Assembly: GCA_963995505.1 (NCBI GenBank)
Contig: OZ023181.1
Span: forward strand, 1,339,487 to 1,403,486
Direction: 5' to 3'
DNA length: 64,000 nucleotides
From: Hypericum androsaemum
Lineage: Eukaryota > Streptophyta > Magnoliopsida > Malpighiales > Hypericaceae
The translations under genes were made by a program, and so were the position numbers. A model generated the notes under the pieces. The model saw only the letters and a list, made by a program, of their open reading frames with translations, did no database searches and had not been told where the DNA came from. Shown piece by piece: positions 1 through 15,599 of the stretch (positions within the stretch are counted from its first letter, which is position 1; each line of letters starts with the position of its first letter).

Positions 1-79
1 AGGTATCCTGCAATTGCTGTTCTACATTCTATATGTTAGTGATATGGTTTAGTAGTGTGCTTAATGTTGGATTCTTTAG

Positions 80-3000
80 GGAGCAACAGAAGAAGTTATC
101 AATGCACGAGGTGGATCTGGAATCAGCTAGAAAAGAAGGTTTTGTTGGGAACGGCTCTTTTGTGGAACAAGATGATAACCGTTCCACGAAAAAGCTTTTA
201 GCGGTGTTAGGAATAATGACAACATTCGGACGCAAGAAAAACAGAGATGCGATTCGCAAGTCGTGGATGCCTAAAGGTGGCGATCAACCCCATTTCTACA
301 GTATTAGTTATTTTATGCTTTTTCAAGGGTCTTGATAGTTATTATGAGCATTTTCACAATGGGAATGCAAGAGCTGTTTCCGTTGCGGAGCATACAACTA
401 CTTGGCTTTTGGTTTGTTGTTTCCTATTGCAAGTTGGATATTTTGGATTCTTTTGGTAGCTGATGAACTGAAGCCACTGTATGCAGGTGAAGCATTAAGA
501 AAGCTGGAAGAAGAGATGGGGATTGTTGTGCGATTTGTGATCGGAAGAAGGTACCTTCTGCTGCATTTCTTCTTCTAGATTACATGGGATCTGTTCCTGT
601 TGCAAGTTAATGAGTTTTGTTTGTCTTTTTGCAGTGCGAGTCAAGGGGACAGTTTAGACAGTGACATCGAATATGAAAATAGGCAGAACAATGACTTCCT
701 TATCCTTGTTGGTTCGCTTTCTTTTTTTTTTATCTTAAATTTATCCTTTCAAACCTTCAGTATATCTTACCATCCTCAAAATTAAAGTTTACCATCTAAA
801 TCTTGATCTCTTGCTTCTGTAACAAAATAACTTTCTCAGAGTATGGATGTGTTAGTTCATGATTGCATCTGTAGCTGGCTTAAAAATATTTCCTAGCTGC
901 AAATTGTTTTAGGAACTTTGCTTCCTTGTTTATTCTCACAGGTTTACCATGCGATTTATGTCTCTGGACAAGAAAGAGAATTGCAAAGCAGCAGTTTTTG
1001 TTTGCCATTAATCCTTTTTCTGCACTGACAGGATGGTCAAGTGGAGGCAATTGAGGAGCTTTCTGAAAAGACAAAATCATTCTTTGTACACGCTGTTCGG
1101 AAATGGGATGCTGACTTTTATGCTAAGGTCAATGACGATGTTTATGTGAATATCGGTACGTTGTCTCTATTTGTTCACACATTGGAATGGTCACGTCAGT
1201 TCATCCATTTGGCTATTAGGCCAAGGAACCATGACATCTAAAGGATCTTTGGTCGGCTGAGACATTGCACCATATCAAACGGAACTTATTCTCATGAATA
1301 TTTGAGTGATACTCGGTCTGATTTTCAGTGAAAGATGTTTGATTTATCACTTAGAGGTGACAGAAGAGTTGAGATTGTTGTATTGCAGCAAGTTGTGTTA
1401 ATATCTTTGTTCCGTCTCTCTTGAACCTTGACACCGGAAGCTTAAAGAAGCACCTTGCTCTTTTTTGGCCTTCAGTTAGTTCATTTTCCATACAGATGCG
1501 CTTGGAACAACACTTTCTGGCAACTTGGAGAAGCCTCGTGCTTATATTGGGTGCATGAAATCAGGCTTGGCCGTATCTGAACAGTGAGTTTAATTAAGAT
1601 TTCCATTCTCATGCAACCCTTTCTCTGAGAATGAAGAAGTGATTCTCAGCTCTGACAAGCAATCAGAAAAATGCTTGTATTATTTTCATCTCAGGACCTC
1701 CAAATGGTATGAACCAGACTGGTGGAAGTTCGGTGATGGAAAATCGTAAGTTTCAGGTTTCTCTTCTTGCTTGTGTTTATTCTTGTTACGTAAAAAGATC
1801 AATTGTAATGGGAGTAGGGTAAGGTAGCTTAGCTAGCTGGAGAGTTTCAATTTATTGGTCTTTGGATGCCTATACCTTCCTAATTCATTATTTTCAGAGT
1901 TCTTAGTCCTACCTGACCTCTTGTCTGTTCAATTGTCCTCGAGGTGGTAGTCTTACCTTTTGTTTTTGCAAGAATCTAGCATGAGACAAAAATGTGCTTT
2001 ACGTTAGATAAGTAGATTTCCGTACGGTGCATGACACATATCTGTGAACTGTTGTACTACTGAGACTAACTCACGAAGGCAGTTGCAGTATACTCTCTAG
2101 TTTACTACATTTAACAGCCTAGCAGTTTCAGAGATATTTTGGTGCTTGACCTTTTTTTTCCTGGCTAAATATAAATGGTGACAAACTGCTACTCCATGCT
2201 GGATGTAACAGCGACTAAACTTCCATGGTCACCCCACCCCCCGCCGTTTGGAGCATATTTGCCAGCGTTATATCTGATGACATCTCTTGAAGCTCTTGTC
2301 CTTGGGTATCTGAATTCCTTCTCAATGTGCAGATACTTCCGACATGCTTCAGGTGAAATCTATGCCATTTCACGAGCTCTGGCACACTTCATTTTAATTA
2401 ACAGGTGGTACCTCCTATATTGCCAAGATACATTAAATGTGTTGCCACTTTGGTTAGAGTCTCATCGTTGTTCCACAGGTCAATTCTTCGGACATATGCC
2501 CATGATGATATAAGTACTGGGTCATGGTTTATCGGGCTTGATGTAAACCACATTGATGAAGCAAAATTTTGCTGTTCCTCATGGTCGACAGGTTTCGCTC
2601 TGTTCTTTCTTCCGTCACCTTTCCGTGCATATGCAATGAAATGTTTTGTGTATGAATCCTTTAGCTTACGTGGAAAAACATTATGTGGGGTTGGAGATGT
2701 GTCATATTATGCTAATGTTGGAGATCGTTTCTAAGATGCTAAGGAAATTTTAGCATGTTAGTGTATTCAGAGACAATCATTTCCTCATTTCAGCCGTTTT
2801 TCGTGACCTTGCCTGCAATGTCATGGAAACAAAGCGCGCAATCAAAATGATCATAACTCCAAATTAGTCGGATAAGTAAAGAGACATAGATTGGCAGAAA
2901 GCATAGGGGCTAAACAACGACAATCTTATGTTGAACTGTGTGGCTGGAGGAGACTTGTGGTTTTGTGCTGTTTCTTTCCCGTTCTTCAATACAGCCATAT

Positions 3001-3085
3001 ATATTCTCTAGACGGACTCCTGCAACTTTCAGTTCAATGATAAATAATCTAATTTTCAGGGGCTCTCTGTGCGGCTGGGGGATGA
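80..3085 (+). CDS. HPGT1-like hydroxyproline O-galactosyltransferase (GT31), 5' end outside window
   Basis: Nine exons fit GT-AG rules and keep frame: 80-276, 487-550, 635-707, 1032-1155, 1496-1583, 1695-1745, 2333-2404, 2479-2591, 3060-3085 (TGA 3083-3085). They encode 268 residues. The product resembles family GT31 (Galactosyl_T), nearest in my recollection to Arabidopsis HPGT1, which adds the first galactose to hydroxyproline of arabinogalactan proteins in the Golgi. Visible motifs: [35 protein letters not shown], the acidic metal-site region [37 protein letters not shown] and the C-terminal CC pair. HPGT proteins are about 340 residues, so roughly 70 N-terminal residues, including the usual single membrane anchor, should lie upstream. 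AG then GTATCC at 1-8 could be the end of the preceding exon. The assignment to HPGT rather than another B3GALT subgroup rests on remembered similarity. Confidence 0.85.
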
Positions 3086-3735
3086 TACTTACCTGATAAA
3101 CAGTCCGATCTCAATCAACTCTCCAGCTAACTCGGTCGAGTTCATCCATGCAGCAAGGCAAGTCCCCTATTTGATGCGTTATATCCAGACCTCGCCGACG
3201 TGTGTTAAGAGTTAAGCTTCGCATAATTTGCTGAAGAGAAGCCGTCCCTGTTGACGACTTGAGTGTTGATGGTGGCGTGCTGTAGTGTCTGCATTTCTGA
3301 TCGGCTATCCAGAACTATGTAATGACTGGTGAGATCTTTTTTGGGTTTGCTTGGAATTTCGACCTGAATATTTGATGCATCCCAGGTTATTTAGACATCG
3401 AGAAGAATCGTGCTAGATAAATTTGTCACCAAAAGTGTCATCGGATTTTTTTTTACATGACATAATGGCATTAAATCACATTCAAAGCAAACTTTCTCCA
3501 GTGAATCTATTGTTACTTGGAAGCAAATTATAATGCCGATGACACCACGGCGAGAAACTCCACAAGCAATTTTTGTACATAAATAACTGTCATTCTAGCT
3601 CTTCACCATCTGGCTAATCGTAATGAAAAAGAAAAACCTTGTCTGAAGGAAAATTATTGAAATCAGACTATCAAAGCGAGAGATGCACTGTTCCATAAGG
3701 CTTCAGCTTCCCGCAAGCGTCAATTACACACAGCA
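3086..3735. other. 3' flank of the galactosyltransferase gene
   Basis: 3' untranslated region and flank. No further reading frame or repeat recognised. Confidence 0.5.
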
Positions 3736-3736
3736 A

Positions 3737-4213
3737 ACAACTTAATCTATGATGGATAAAAATGGTGCATAATGGAAGAAACAACCTAATCATAGCAAAC
3801 AACTTAATCTATGATAGGTAAAAATGGTGCATAATAGAAGAAAGTGTGATGTAATAAATATTGTTTACATTCGTAAGATTATGCTATAATTCACTTTGGT
3901 ACATTGAGTTTGATAAATTTTTACGCAATTCTGCATTGATGCTGTAATAAAAAAAATTTAAAATATTATCAGAGCAAACAACTTAATCTGTGATAGGTAA
4001 AAATGGTGCATAATGGAAGAAAGTATCTAATTATAGGAAATATTTTTCAAAAAAAAATCTAATTAAGGAAACAACTTAATCTATGATAGGTAAAAATGGT
4101 GCATAATAGAAGAAAGTGTGATGTTTCACATTCGTAAAACTAGGCTATAATTCACTTTGGTACCTTGAAATTTGATAAATTTCCACGCGATTCTACATTG
4201 ATGCTGTAAAAAA
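3737..4213 (+). repeat. Imperfect direct repeats, two repeat types
   Basis: A segment of about 45 bp containing AACAACTTAATCTATGAT and AAAAATGGTGCATAAT occurs four times (near 3737, 3799, 3978 and 4071). A second segment, AATTCACTTTGGTAC followed by TTGATAAATTT and a GATGCTGTAA end, occurs at about 3846-3950 and again at 4118-4210. The arrangement suggests a local duplication of roughly 270 bp followed by decay. No coding content. Confidence 0.75.
4041..4056 (+). mobile_element. Micro-insertion with A-run, decayed flanking repeats
   Basis: TATTTTTCAAAAAAAA lies between ATCTAATTATAGGAAA (4025-4040) and ATCTAATTAAGGAAA (4057-4071). The flanking copies differ by a small indel, so this is an older or weaker member of the micro-insertion class. 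Confidence 0.45.
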
Positions 4214-6841
4214 ATTAACTGTGGGTTATGGGCCCACCACACTTCCGCTGCGCCACTCTGATTAGATGTTAAATTTGAGAAAAATATTATATTTATTGAT
4301 TACCTAGGTTATCATGCATCGATCAAGTTATTGAAAAGCCCAGGTCTGAAAGTTGGGCCTTCAAAACGGAATATGGGATGTGACCAAAAAGATTATAGGC
4401 CATGAGGGCCCGAACAAGTTGGTTTTGTCGTCCAATCGTCCGTTTCCCTTAAAAACAAAAACCAACTTATTTCTTTTCGAGGGATCAGTATTATTAGCTA
4501 TATAATTTGACGACACCAACGAAAATTGAGTTACCGGTTGATCAATGGATAAGACATTATTCTAACTTAATTAGATTTTGAGTAGAAATAAATTTTCGGA
4601 TTATTATTTTATTTGGTCATACTTCCCTTTAACTATCCTCATTTCATTAACGGGAGTGACGAAATCGAGAGTATCATCATGTGGTAATCCACGAAGTAAC
4701 AGAAAGATACGAAATGGACGAATAACGGATTTGTTACATGTTCACACTAGAATACAGATACATTTTATCAATATACGTATAGTGTATTTTTTAGTAGTTT
4801 AATGATGTATTTGTTATTGATGCCGAGTGTTTTTTATGGGTAAATAATTCTACTTATTCAAAAAAAATATTTACTTATAAAAAAACTACCCTCATTTCAC
4901 GTAATTAAGCCGACAGCTCACAGCAGTCCCACGCAAATGACAACCGAGTATTAATCATCATATTCCATCAGGATCGCTTTTCTTTTGCACCAACCAAAAT
5001 TTACCATTACCGTTGGTTGCCCGAATGATGGATCATTTCTTGTTATGATTGCTTTTGTGACCACTTTGCACTTCGCTCTCCACCTAGCTACCAACCTACG
5101 ACCCCATGCAAGTTTTTTTTTATAGAATTAATGCAAGTTATTTTTGTATGAATAACTTTTACTTGACAGAGGGTGATAGAATTTATAACTAAATTTAACA
5201 CATTTTCATTTACATGTCGATCTTCCAAAAAAAGTTATTATCTGATTCATTTTATAAATAGTTCTAAATTGGGAGTTTAAAAGAAGCTATTTAAGAGGGA
5301 TTATAAATTAGTTAAAATGTTAATTTATCAGTATTTTATTGTATACAATGGTTAGTGACTCTCGTTAGTCAATGTTTAATGAGTTTTTGTTGTCGTTGTT
5401 CCTCCTTAGTCCTTCCGTTTCTTTCGTTACCCGCCATCAATTCCAGCCGCTAGTATTTACTTTCCTGCTATTTAGTCGTGATCATGTTTGCCTCGTAGAC
5501 TACCCTCATTTCTTTCCTATTTCACCCTATTAAAATCAATAACAATTATATTAATGGATGAAGACGTTGTTCTAATTTATTCAATAGTTCTCGAGTTTAA
5601 GTTTCTTATAAATACATCAGTATTAATATTTATTTGAAGCATTTTGTCACATTTTAAAAGTCTCATCCACTCTACCATAGTCGACACAGTTTTCGGAAAA
5701 CCTAAACCAAATAAAAAGTTTCACCCCATTAAAGCACCTCTTACTCTTCACTATTATATATATCTTTTGTTCCTCTTCCGCCTTTCTGGGTTAGGTTTTC
5801 ATTTTCAGAATTTGAACCTAATACATACTTGATTGTTCCAAAAAAAAATTATTGGATTGGATCTAGCAAAGTTTAGAGAAGCATGGAGTGAGTGAGTAAG
5901 CAATGGATTAGTCCCAATATAAATTAAAGGTTTTAAATTTTAAAATAAAGTTGCAAAGACAGGTTTTTGAGGTTGCTTTTTTCATAAAGTTCAGAGAAAA
6001 CTGGTTAATTCTACAAATTGATGTCCTCTAAAGTGATAACTTTTTTAAACGGATAAAAAAACTCTGATCTCGAGTCAGAACCAATGTAAAAATTTAATAA
6101 CTCATCTATCGTAATAACTAATACTTTTTCAAAAAATATTACTGCAAAATCTCGGTCACAATTTTTGCATTAACATATATTTTAAATATTTTATGAATTT
6201 AAAAAATAATTTAAGATGCTAGTTTGTGCTAGATTTATTTATTTAATAAATTTTACATCATTCATCTTTTGAATTATCTTTAAATGGTCTTTGTGATCGT
6301 CGTCTTGCTATAAAAAAAATTCAATCGAATGTAGCATTTGAATAACATTATAAGTTGAGATTTTAAGTATTTCGTGACTAATTATTATTTTCTATGAGAT
6401 AATAATAATTATTATTATTATTATATTTTTTGGAGACTTGAATGTAGTCAAAGAAATAATTGTAATTTATTTTAAAAAATTCTGTGATTTAATAGACAAA
6501 ATATTTTTTAGAAAAATATAAAACTCTTTCATTCAGAAAACTCTTTAAAGTGATAATTTTACGGGGCAATATACTTTAGAGAAGTTTTATGTTGACCAAA
6601 TCCCATACGTTAGATCCCGACAAAGATTGAAAATTTAATTTATCTCGGTATTGTCCGTCTCTTTTCAGAGTACTTTAATTTAATTTCCTTCTCTTCTTTT
6701 TCCCTCTCTTCTCGCTTTCTGTGTTTCTAGTTTTTCAAAATTTGTACCTTTAATTCATACCATCTTTTCTCCCCTCGCTGGTTTAAGTACTGAACAAATG
6801 CAAGCTTCCATTTTTTGCAGGCCCAGAGCGAGAGAAATTAA
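4214..6841. other. AT-rich intergenic DNA and upstream region of the receptor kinase gene
   Basis: No gene recognised on either strand. Short open frames here are in low-complexity AT-rich sequence without homology I recognise. An ATT/AAT microsatellite lies at about 6401-6425. A pyrimidine-rich stretch at about 6685-6730 precedes the kinase start and may be its leader. Confidence 0.5.
5115..5130 (-). mobile_element. Micro-insertion with T-run flanked by 9-bp repeats
   Basis: A T-run followed by ATAGAATTA sits between two copies of ATGCAAGTT (5106-5114 and 5131-5139). It reads as an A-tailed insertion on the minus strand. Nine bases is short, so this is a weaker case. Confidence 0.4.
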
Positions 6842-9326
6842 ATGGAAAGCAGGAATCTTTTAGCTACCATTTTAGTGTTGAGTGCTTTGGTCCTGGTTGA
6901 ACCAGACCCAGTTGAGGATAAGCAAGCCTTGCTTGATTTTGTAAAAAAATTGCCGCATTCTCGCCCGCTTAACTGGAACCAGAACTCCTCTGTGTGTAAC
7001 AACTGGACAGGGGTCACGTGCAGTGAAGATGGGTCACGTGTGGTGGCGGTCCGGTTGCCGGGAGTTGGGTTCACCGGTCCATTTCCGGCCAACACCCTCG
7101 GCCGCCTCTCCGGGTTGCAGGTCCTCAGCCTTAGATCCAATGGTATATCTGGGGGGTTCCCTACTGATCTTTACCAGTTGAGGAACTTGTCTTTTATGTA
7201 TCTTCAGTTCAACAACTTTGTTGGGCCACTGCCTGTTGATTGGTCTGTTTGGGGTAATCTAACCATTGTTGATTTGTCCGACAATGCATTTAAGGGTAGT
7301 GTTCCTAGCTCGATTTCGAGTTTGAGCCACCTTGCTGGCTTGAACCTGGCGAACAATTCGCTCTCGGGCGAAATTCCTGACCTTGATTTGCCTAGCTTGC
7401 AGCTGATTGATTTGTCTAATAATAAGCTTAGTGGTGAAGTGCCAAGGTCACTTGGAAGGTTTCCTGATTCGGCATTTGCGGGTAACAACATTTTGGGTGG
7501 GGGCCTTAGTCCTCCAATTTCGGGCTATGTAAAGCCGAACACCGGTAAGGGGATGAGTCAAATGGCATTGTTGGCTGTTGTTGCTGGTTCCTGTGTCTTG
7601 GTGTTTCTGCTGCTTGCTTTGGTAATTGTATGTTGTGTGCGGAAGAAGAAGGTTGGTCGGTATGAGCATCCGGGGAAGTTAAAGAAAAGTGTAATGTCGC
7701 CGAAGAAAGTTGTTTCAAGGAACGAGGATGCGGGTAATAGAATTGTTTTCTTCGAGGGGTGTAACTATGCATTTGATTTGGAAGATCTGTTGACGGCGTC
7801 TGCTGAGGTACTGGGAAAGGGTACATTTGGTATGGCCTACAGAGCAACACTGGAGGATGCTACTATTGTAGTAAAAAGGTTGAAGGAAGTGAGCGCAGGA
7901 AAGCGCGAATATGAGCAGCAGATGGAAATTATCGGTAATATCAGACATGAGAATGTTGCGGAGTTAAAAGCTTACTACCATTCAAAAGATGAGAAGTTGA
8001 TGGTGTACGAATACTACGGTCAAGGAAGTGTTTCCTCCATGCTACATGGTATGCTGTCTCCTCCGAAATTTCATTTCCTGTTTCCTTATTTGGCCATCTA
8101 CCAGATTTTGAAATGAAATAGGAAGGCGTAGGATTTGATAAGCATTCACATTTCTTGTTAGCTTGAATGGGGGAATTTGAGTAATTTAGCTATTAGCTAG
8201 AGCAACTTGAGCAATTTACACCACTGTCAATGAACGTGCACATTGATCTTGGTCAAGGGATCCAAGGACTAACGAAGAAACTCTGGCTTGCTTGGTAGAA
8301 AGAAAGGCCTTTTAAGTCCATCTCGTAGGAAACTTTGCATCGTTAGATCGAGAATTCGAGATCAGCCTTTATTGTAAACTGCTATACATAGGCTTTGTTA
8401 GTTGAGGTACACCAGCTTAGCAAATGCAGCTCTCCGGATATAGGGCGATATCCAATTCAGTCGAGGTAATCTGTCGATGAGTTCTTCTTTTCTACCGATG
8501 TCCTGTTACTACAAGTCATAGAACTGTACTTACTTTTCGAATTTGGTTGGTATTTAACTTAGCATAATGTTTGTCTTCAGCCTGGTGAAGTCAGTTAGCG
8601 CGTTATTTACTTGTAGAAATGGAGAAGGTAGTAACTTCAGATACTACCTTTTCCAAATTAAGATTTGTAAATATGATCTCATCTACATGACTTCCAGGTA
8701 ATAGTGGAGGGGAGCGGATTCCTTTAGATTGGAATACCAGAATGAAGATTGCTGTAGGTGCTGCAAGAGGCATTGCGCGTGTCCATTCCGAGAATGGTGG
8801 AAAATTCGTTCACGGGAATGTTAAAGCCTCTAACATATTTCTCAATCCACAAGGCTATGGTTGTGTCGCTGATCTTGGGTTGTCAGCCATAATGAGCCCC
8901 CTAGCACCTCCTGTATCTCGGGCTGCTGGTTATCGAGCCCCAGAAGTGACGGACACCAGGAAAGCAGCACAACCTTCGGATGTCTACAGCTTCGGGGTGG
9001 TGCTGTTGGAACTCCTAACTGCCAAGTCTCCGATCCATACTACCGGCGGCGACGAGATCATCCACTTGGTTAGATGGGTTCATTCAGTGGTGCGGGAAGA
9101 ATGGACGGCCGAAGTGTTCGATCTTGAACTAGTGAGGCATCCGAACATCGAGGAAGAGCTGGTTGAGATGTTACAGATAGCAATGTCTTGTGTGGCGAGG
9201 GTGCCCGACGAACGACCGAAGATGGCAGAGTTGGTAAGAATGTTAGAAAGCGTCCGACGGGTCGATACCGAGAACCGGCTATCACCAGCAAGCTTGTCAG
9301 GATGTTCCACACCGCTGCCGCTATAA
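6842..9326 (+). CDS. LRR receptor-like kinase, probable inactive (pseudokinase) type
   Basis: Two exons, 6842-8048 and 8698-9326, join in frame at a GT-AG intron to give 611 residues, a normal length for the LRR-III 'probable inactive receptor kinase' group (At4g23740-like). Order: N-terminal signal peptide ([14 protein letters not shown]), LRR N-terminal domain with the W-N-N-W-T-G-V-T-C motif near residue 55, about five leucine-rich repeats, a transmembrane segment at roughly residues 241-266 followed by RKKK, then the kinase domain. The glycine loop GKGTFG is at 325-330 and the VVK lysine at K345. The catalytic loop reads HGNVKASN at 441-448, with Asn443 in place of the catalytic Asp, and DFG is DLG at 461-463. 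Phosphotransfer is therefore probably weak or absent; members usually act as co-receptors or scaffolds at the plasma membrane. The ATG at 6842 is chosen because the signal peptide follows directly. Confidence 0.93.
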
Positions 9327-10039
9327 TTCGAGGGACTATTCTCCATGATTAAGCTGGTGTCCTTTTAGTTGAACTTACATGTTCAGTTTGTTTTTTCAGT
9401 CTTCTCTCCCTTTTCTTTCCATCTTTATTTAGTACAAGTTTGGTAACGGATCAATCTTTGGCTGATCGTTAATGTCAATGTATTATTTTAAGTGACTGCG
9501 AGGTTTTTTTTAAGCTCTTCCCAAAGTGCTATTTAACTTCGAGGCATTTGACTTCCTTTGGTTTGGATCTTTTGGATGTACATTCATATCAAGCTTATCA
9601 TTTGGTCTATTTGATACTTTATATTAAGCTCATGGTGCGAATTCTATGGTCTATGCAACATGACGATGCGTAATGTTCTTAATTTTTATTAAAAATTTTC
9701 AATTAAAAACTGGTCCTTCAAATTTTAATTATGAAAAGATTCAAATTGGTATTCAATTTTTTTTAAACCTTCAATACAGAAAATGAAAAATGTACTCAAT
9801 TTTATACAAATATCCTTTAAAAGAGGTGTAATCTTTAACATAATTTTTTTGGGCTCGTAGAAGTGGGCTTGGAATAATTCTAGGCATGAGGCATCCTCAT
9901 GAGGTCCAGTGGATAAATTGTTAGGTTGGGCGGAAGTGGGCCCCATTTGAAACGGCCCATTAGAAAGTACACGCTCGAGCCTGGTCTCGAAGAGGCATTT
10001 TTTAAATAGAGATTTTTTTTAAATCTTTGTATCATAGTT
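9327..10039. other. 3' flank and intergenic DNA
   Basis: 3' flank of the receptor kinase gene, then AT-rich DNA. GGCCCA/TGGGCC motifs occur at 9850-9960, which is typical of plant promoters, but no start of a gene follows. Confidence 0.4.
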
Positions 10040-11259
10040 TAGCAATGTTGTGAGCCAATTTGAGGCGGCTCTTCCATTAAACCAAAGCTTAGTTTGAGGT
10101 CCATATCCGTGGAGGTGATGCTTAAGCTCAAGGTCCCATACCGCACGGAGGCAGAGTCGAGGTAAGGGATGGAAGGAATGTACCACGGAAGCCTGAGTTG
10201 AGGTAAGGTCTCAAACTGCATGGAGGCTTTAGTAGAGCTGAGGGAGTGTCTGTGCCATGTTGAACTTAAGTCGAGGTAGAAGGAGTCTGCATCATATGAA
10301 GCTTGATCGGGGTGTTGAAGATATGACTCAAAAGGAGTGCTCACGTTACGCCGAGCCACATTGGGCGCAGTCTCACACCCATTGTTGATGCATCAGCCAT
10401 AATTTTTTACTCGATCGTCAGAATGAGGTGATTCTTGTTGTCTTGGATAGCTAAGATCCATATCTCCAAATTTGTATTATCTTTTCCAATTCGGAGCAGA
10501 AGGGGTTTGAAATGCCAATGAAAGCCTGCCCCATTTCTTGATCAAGGTAAGGTTGTAAGAGGCTTGTACCACATAAAGCCTGATCGAAGTAAGGTGAGAG
10601 CGGTCTAGTCCACATTGAGCCTGATCGAGGCAAGGTGAAGAAGGACCGTTTCACATGGAGCTTGTTCGAGATAAGGGGTTCATGGGCCGCACAGAGACCC
10701 ATGCCGACCAAAACCGACATAAGGCAGACCACATTTGGCGCAGCCCATAGTGGGCGCATGCCTTAACAAATGTGGCCCATGATGGAGGGTTAGGCTCGGG
10801 CTTGATCAAGAAGCGACTTTTTCTATTCTGAAGTCGAGGTTAAGATTTTCCACATAATAGCGGCTTGTTCCTCACGTTAGGCCGGATTCAGGATTTCCTA
10901 TAACTGTTGTTTCCTTGTTTGGAATCAGATCTCCTTGTTTTGGGAAGTCGGCCTATGTTTTCCTATTCTAGGCCGGGTTAAGTTGAAAATGGCCTAATGA
11001 GAGTTTATCCTATTTTGGAGGCTGGGGCTAGGTCAAGAAATTCTATATAAAGAAAGTTCGTGCAGAGTAGTAGGACATCATCAACAACAACGACAAACCC
11101 TACTTTATTTTCGTGTACCGCTTTTCCTTTACTTAGCCTAGCCTAACTTAGCGTAGCTCTAGCACTTTTTTTCCCTCTCTGTTAAATCGACTTTGGGACG
11201 ACCACTCCGGATACATCTTGGGTAGTCTTGACGTTCTTGTACCTGTTTTCACCACAACA
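10040..11259 (+). mobile_element. LTR-like sequence with degenerate internal repeats
   Basis: Between 10080 and 10720 a degenerate unit containing GATCGAGGTAAGG-type motifs alternates with 'cacatggagc' motifs, in the manner of U3 repeats. A TATA-like CTATATAAAG lies near 11043, and the segment ends at about CACCACAACA (11250-11259), a normal LTR terminus. The stretch around TTGGGACGACCACTCCGGAT (about 11191-11210) recurs in reverse complement at 43876-43895. The two flanks therefore belong to one element family in opposite orientation. No pol reading frame is present, and I found no convincing target duplication. Left boundary uncertain. Confidence 0.5.
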
Positions 11260-11850
11260 CAACTCCTATTAGTATTTTCTCGACAAACATTTAACTAGTG
11301 ATACTGTTATTTTAACTTGATCAGATTTTGAGTTAGAATCCTTGAAAACGTATGAATGTTAAATACGAAGGTATCGGCTAACTCAAATTTAGATTAGTCG
11401 ATTCAGTAAGTCAGATACTCGAGTATAAATAAATGCACTTATCTGGAGGCAAGGATCCCGGATTGATTAAGTCAATTGGAAAAGTTATTTGCGGGGTCAG
11501 AGTGTCGGTTCCTTTGTTTGTCTTTGCTTGGTTCCTGTATGTATTTAGTTGAGTTTGTTTTAAAAAGTTTGTAATAGCGAGTTTGTTTATTATTAGGGTA
11601 GGAGTGATAGATATTATTACTTTTTTTGAAAGGTGTAAAAGAAAATTTATATGGGTAGATATTATTACTATATATATTAATAAAGAAAATTTACTTACCA
11701 AAAAAATAACTGATGTATTTAAAAGAGAGAGTACATACTACATAGTGTCGACATTTTGGCAATAATTACAATAACTCGAAATCAAGAGAGATTAATGTAG
11801 TAGTTTTCGAATTTTTCCTTTCGCTCTTATATTATTAATCTTTTTTCCGC
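11260..11850. other. Intergenic DNA upstream of the UBC promoter
   Basis: AT-rich with no recognised gene or element. Confidence 0.4.
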
Positions 11851-11860
11851 ATATAAAAAG
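11851..11860 (+). promoter_or_regulatory. TATA box of the UBC gene
   Basis: ATATAAAAAG lies about 330 bp before the start codon and just upstream of a pyrimidine-rich leader. This predicts transcription start near 11885. Confidence 0.55.
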
Positions 11861-11962
11861 CGGAAAGCTTCTTCCTCTGTCTTCTTCCCTTCTCCTCCTT
11901 CGCGTGCCCCTCTCGGTTGCCTCTCGAAACTAACGAGAAGGATCTCTCTGGTACTCAACAAT

Positions 11963-11966
<4 letters not shown>

Positions 11967-11999
<33 letters not shown>
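11967..11999 (+). repeat. CT microsatellite in the 5' leader of UBC
   Basis: About sixteen CT dinucleotides. CT-rich leaders are common in plant housekeeping genes. Confidence 0.85.
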
Positions 12000-12000
<1 letters not shown>

Positions 12001-12073
12001 AGCCTTTTGATTGCTTCTTCTCGAGCTCTGTAGCGCGGTTCCTCTAGCTTCGAGGAAGAGGAGGATCCGCGAG

Positions 12074-12082
12074 TTAGGGTTT
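12074..12082 (-). promoter_or_regulatory. Telo-box motif in the UBC leader
   Basis: TTAGGGTTT is the reverse complement of the plant telo-box AAACCCTAA, a motif frequent near the transcription start of housekeeping and translation genes. A function here is inferred only. Confidence 0.45.
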
Positions 12083-12179
12083 CTAATTTCCTTTTTGCCT
12101 TAAAATTTTTTTTATCGTGACAGGGACAGTATCGTAAATTCGGGAACTCGGTATCCGAGGAAGGGGAGGAGGATCTTCA

Positions 12180-15047
<2,868 letters not shown>

Positions 15048-15590
15048 TATCCTGCCTATAAGTGATAGGGAGGGCCTCTTCCTTCTCCTGTGGCTTTGAT
15101 CTTTAAGAACGTTATCCATAGATGAAGTGTGCCTCATATAAGAATTACTCCCGATGGGGAGAGGTCCGGTGCCGCCCTCCTGAAACACATTCCCCTGTTT
15201 AAACTATCGGCATGCAAATTATCTTAAAAGCTTTGGCAAACTGTTTTAAACGCCTGCATCATTTTCATCTTCATTTTATCCGCGCTGTCGTTGCATCAAA
15301 TGATTCATAATGCTCAGCATTGTGCATCAAGTACAAGGTAAGTTCTTGGAACCAATTTTCTTGTACCTTTGCGATTGGAAATAAAAGACGGTGCCCTACC
15401 GGAGTTTTCTTGGAACCAATTTTCTTAGGTTATTAACTGTTCACTAATAGAGGGCTGAGCTTACTGCTGTTACTTTGCATGGAGAAAGCCCAGGGTGATG
15501 GATGGATGAGAAACTAGTAGCTCATGTTCTTTGGCTCATATTCTCCCTTATATTCCATAGCCGGTAGGAAGGAGATGGAATGTTTGAGGA
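15048..15590. other. 3' untranslated region and flank of UBC
   Basis: Includes two copies of TTCTTGGAACCAATTTTCTT (15342-15361 and about 15408-15427). No gene seen. Confidence 0.5.
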
Positions 15591-15599
15591 TTTAATCAA

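Noticed and set aside
12079..12123. Short intron in the UBC leader
   Set aside because: GT and AG borders exist but about 45 nt is below the usual minimum for plant introns.
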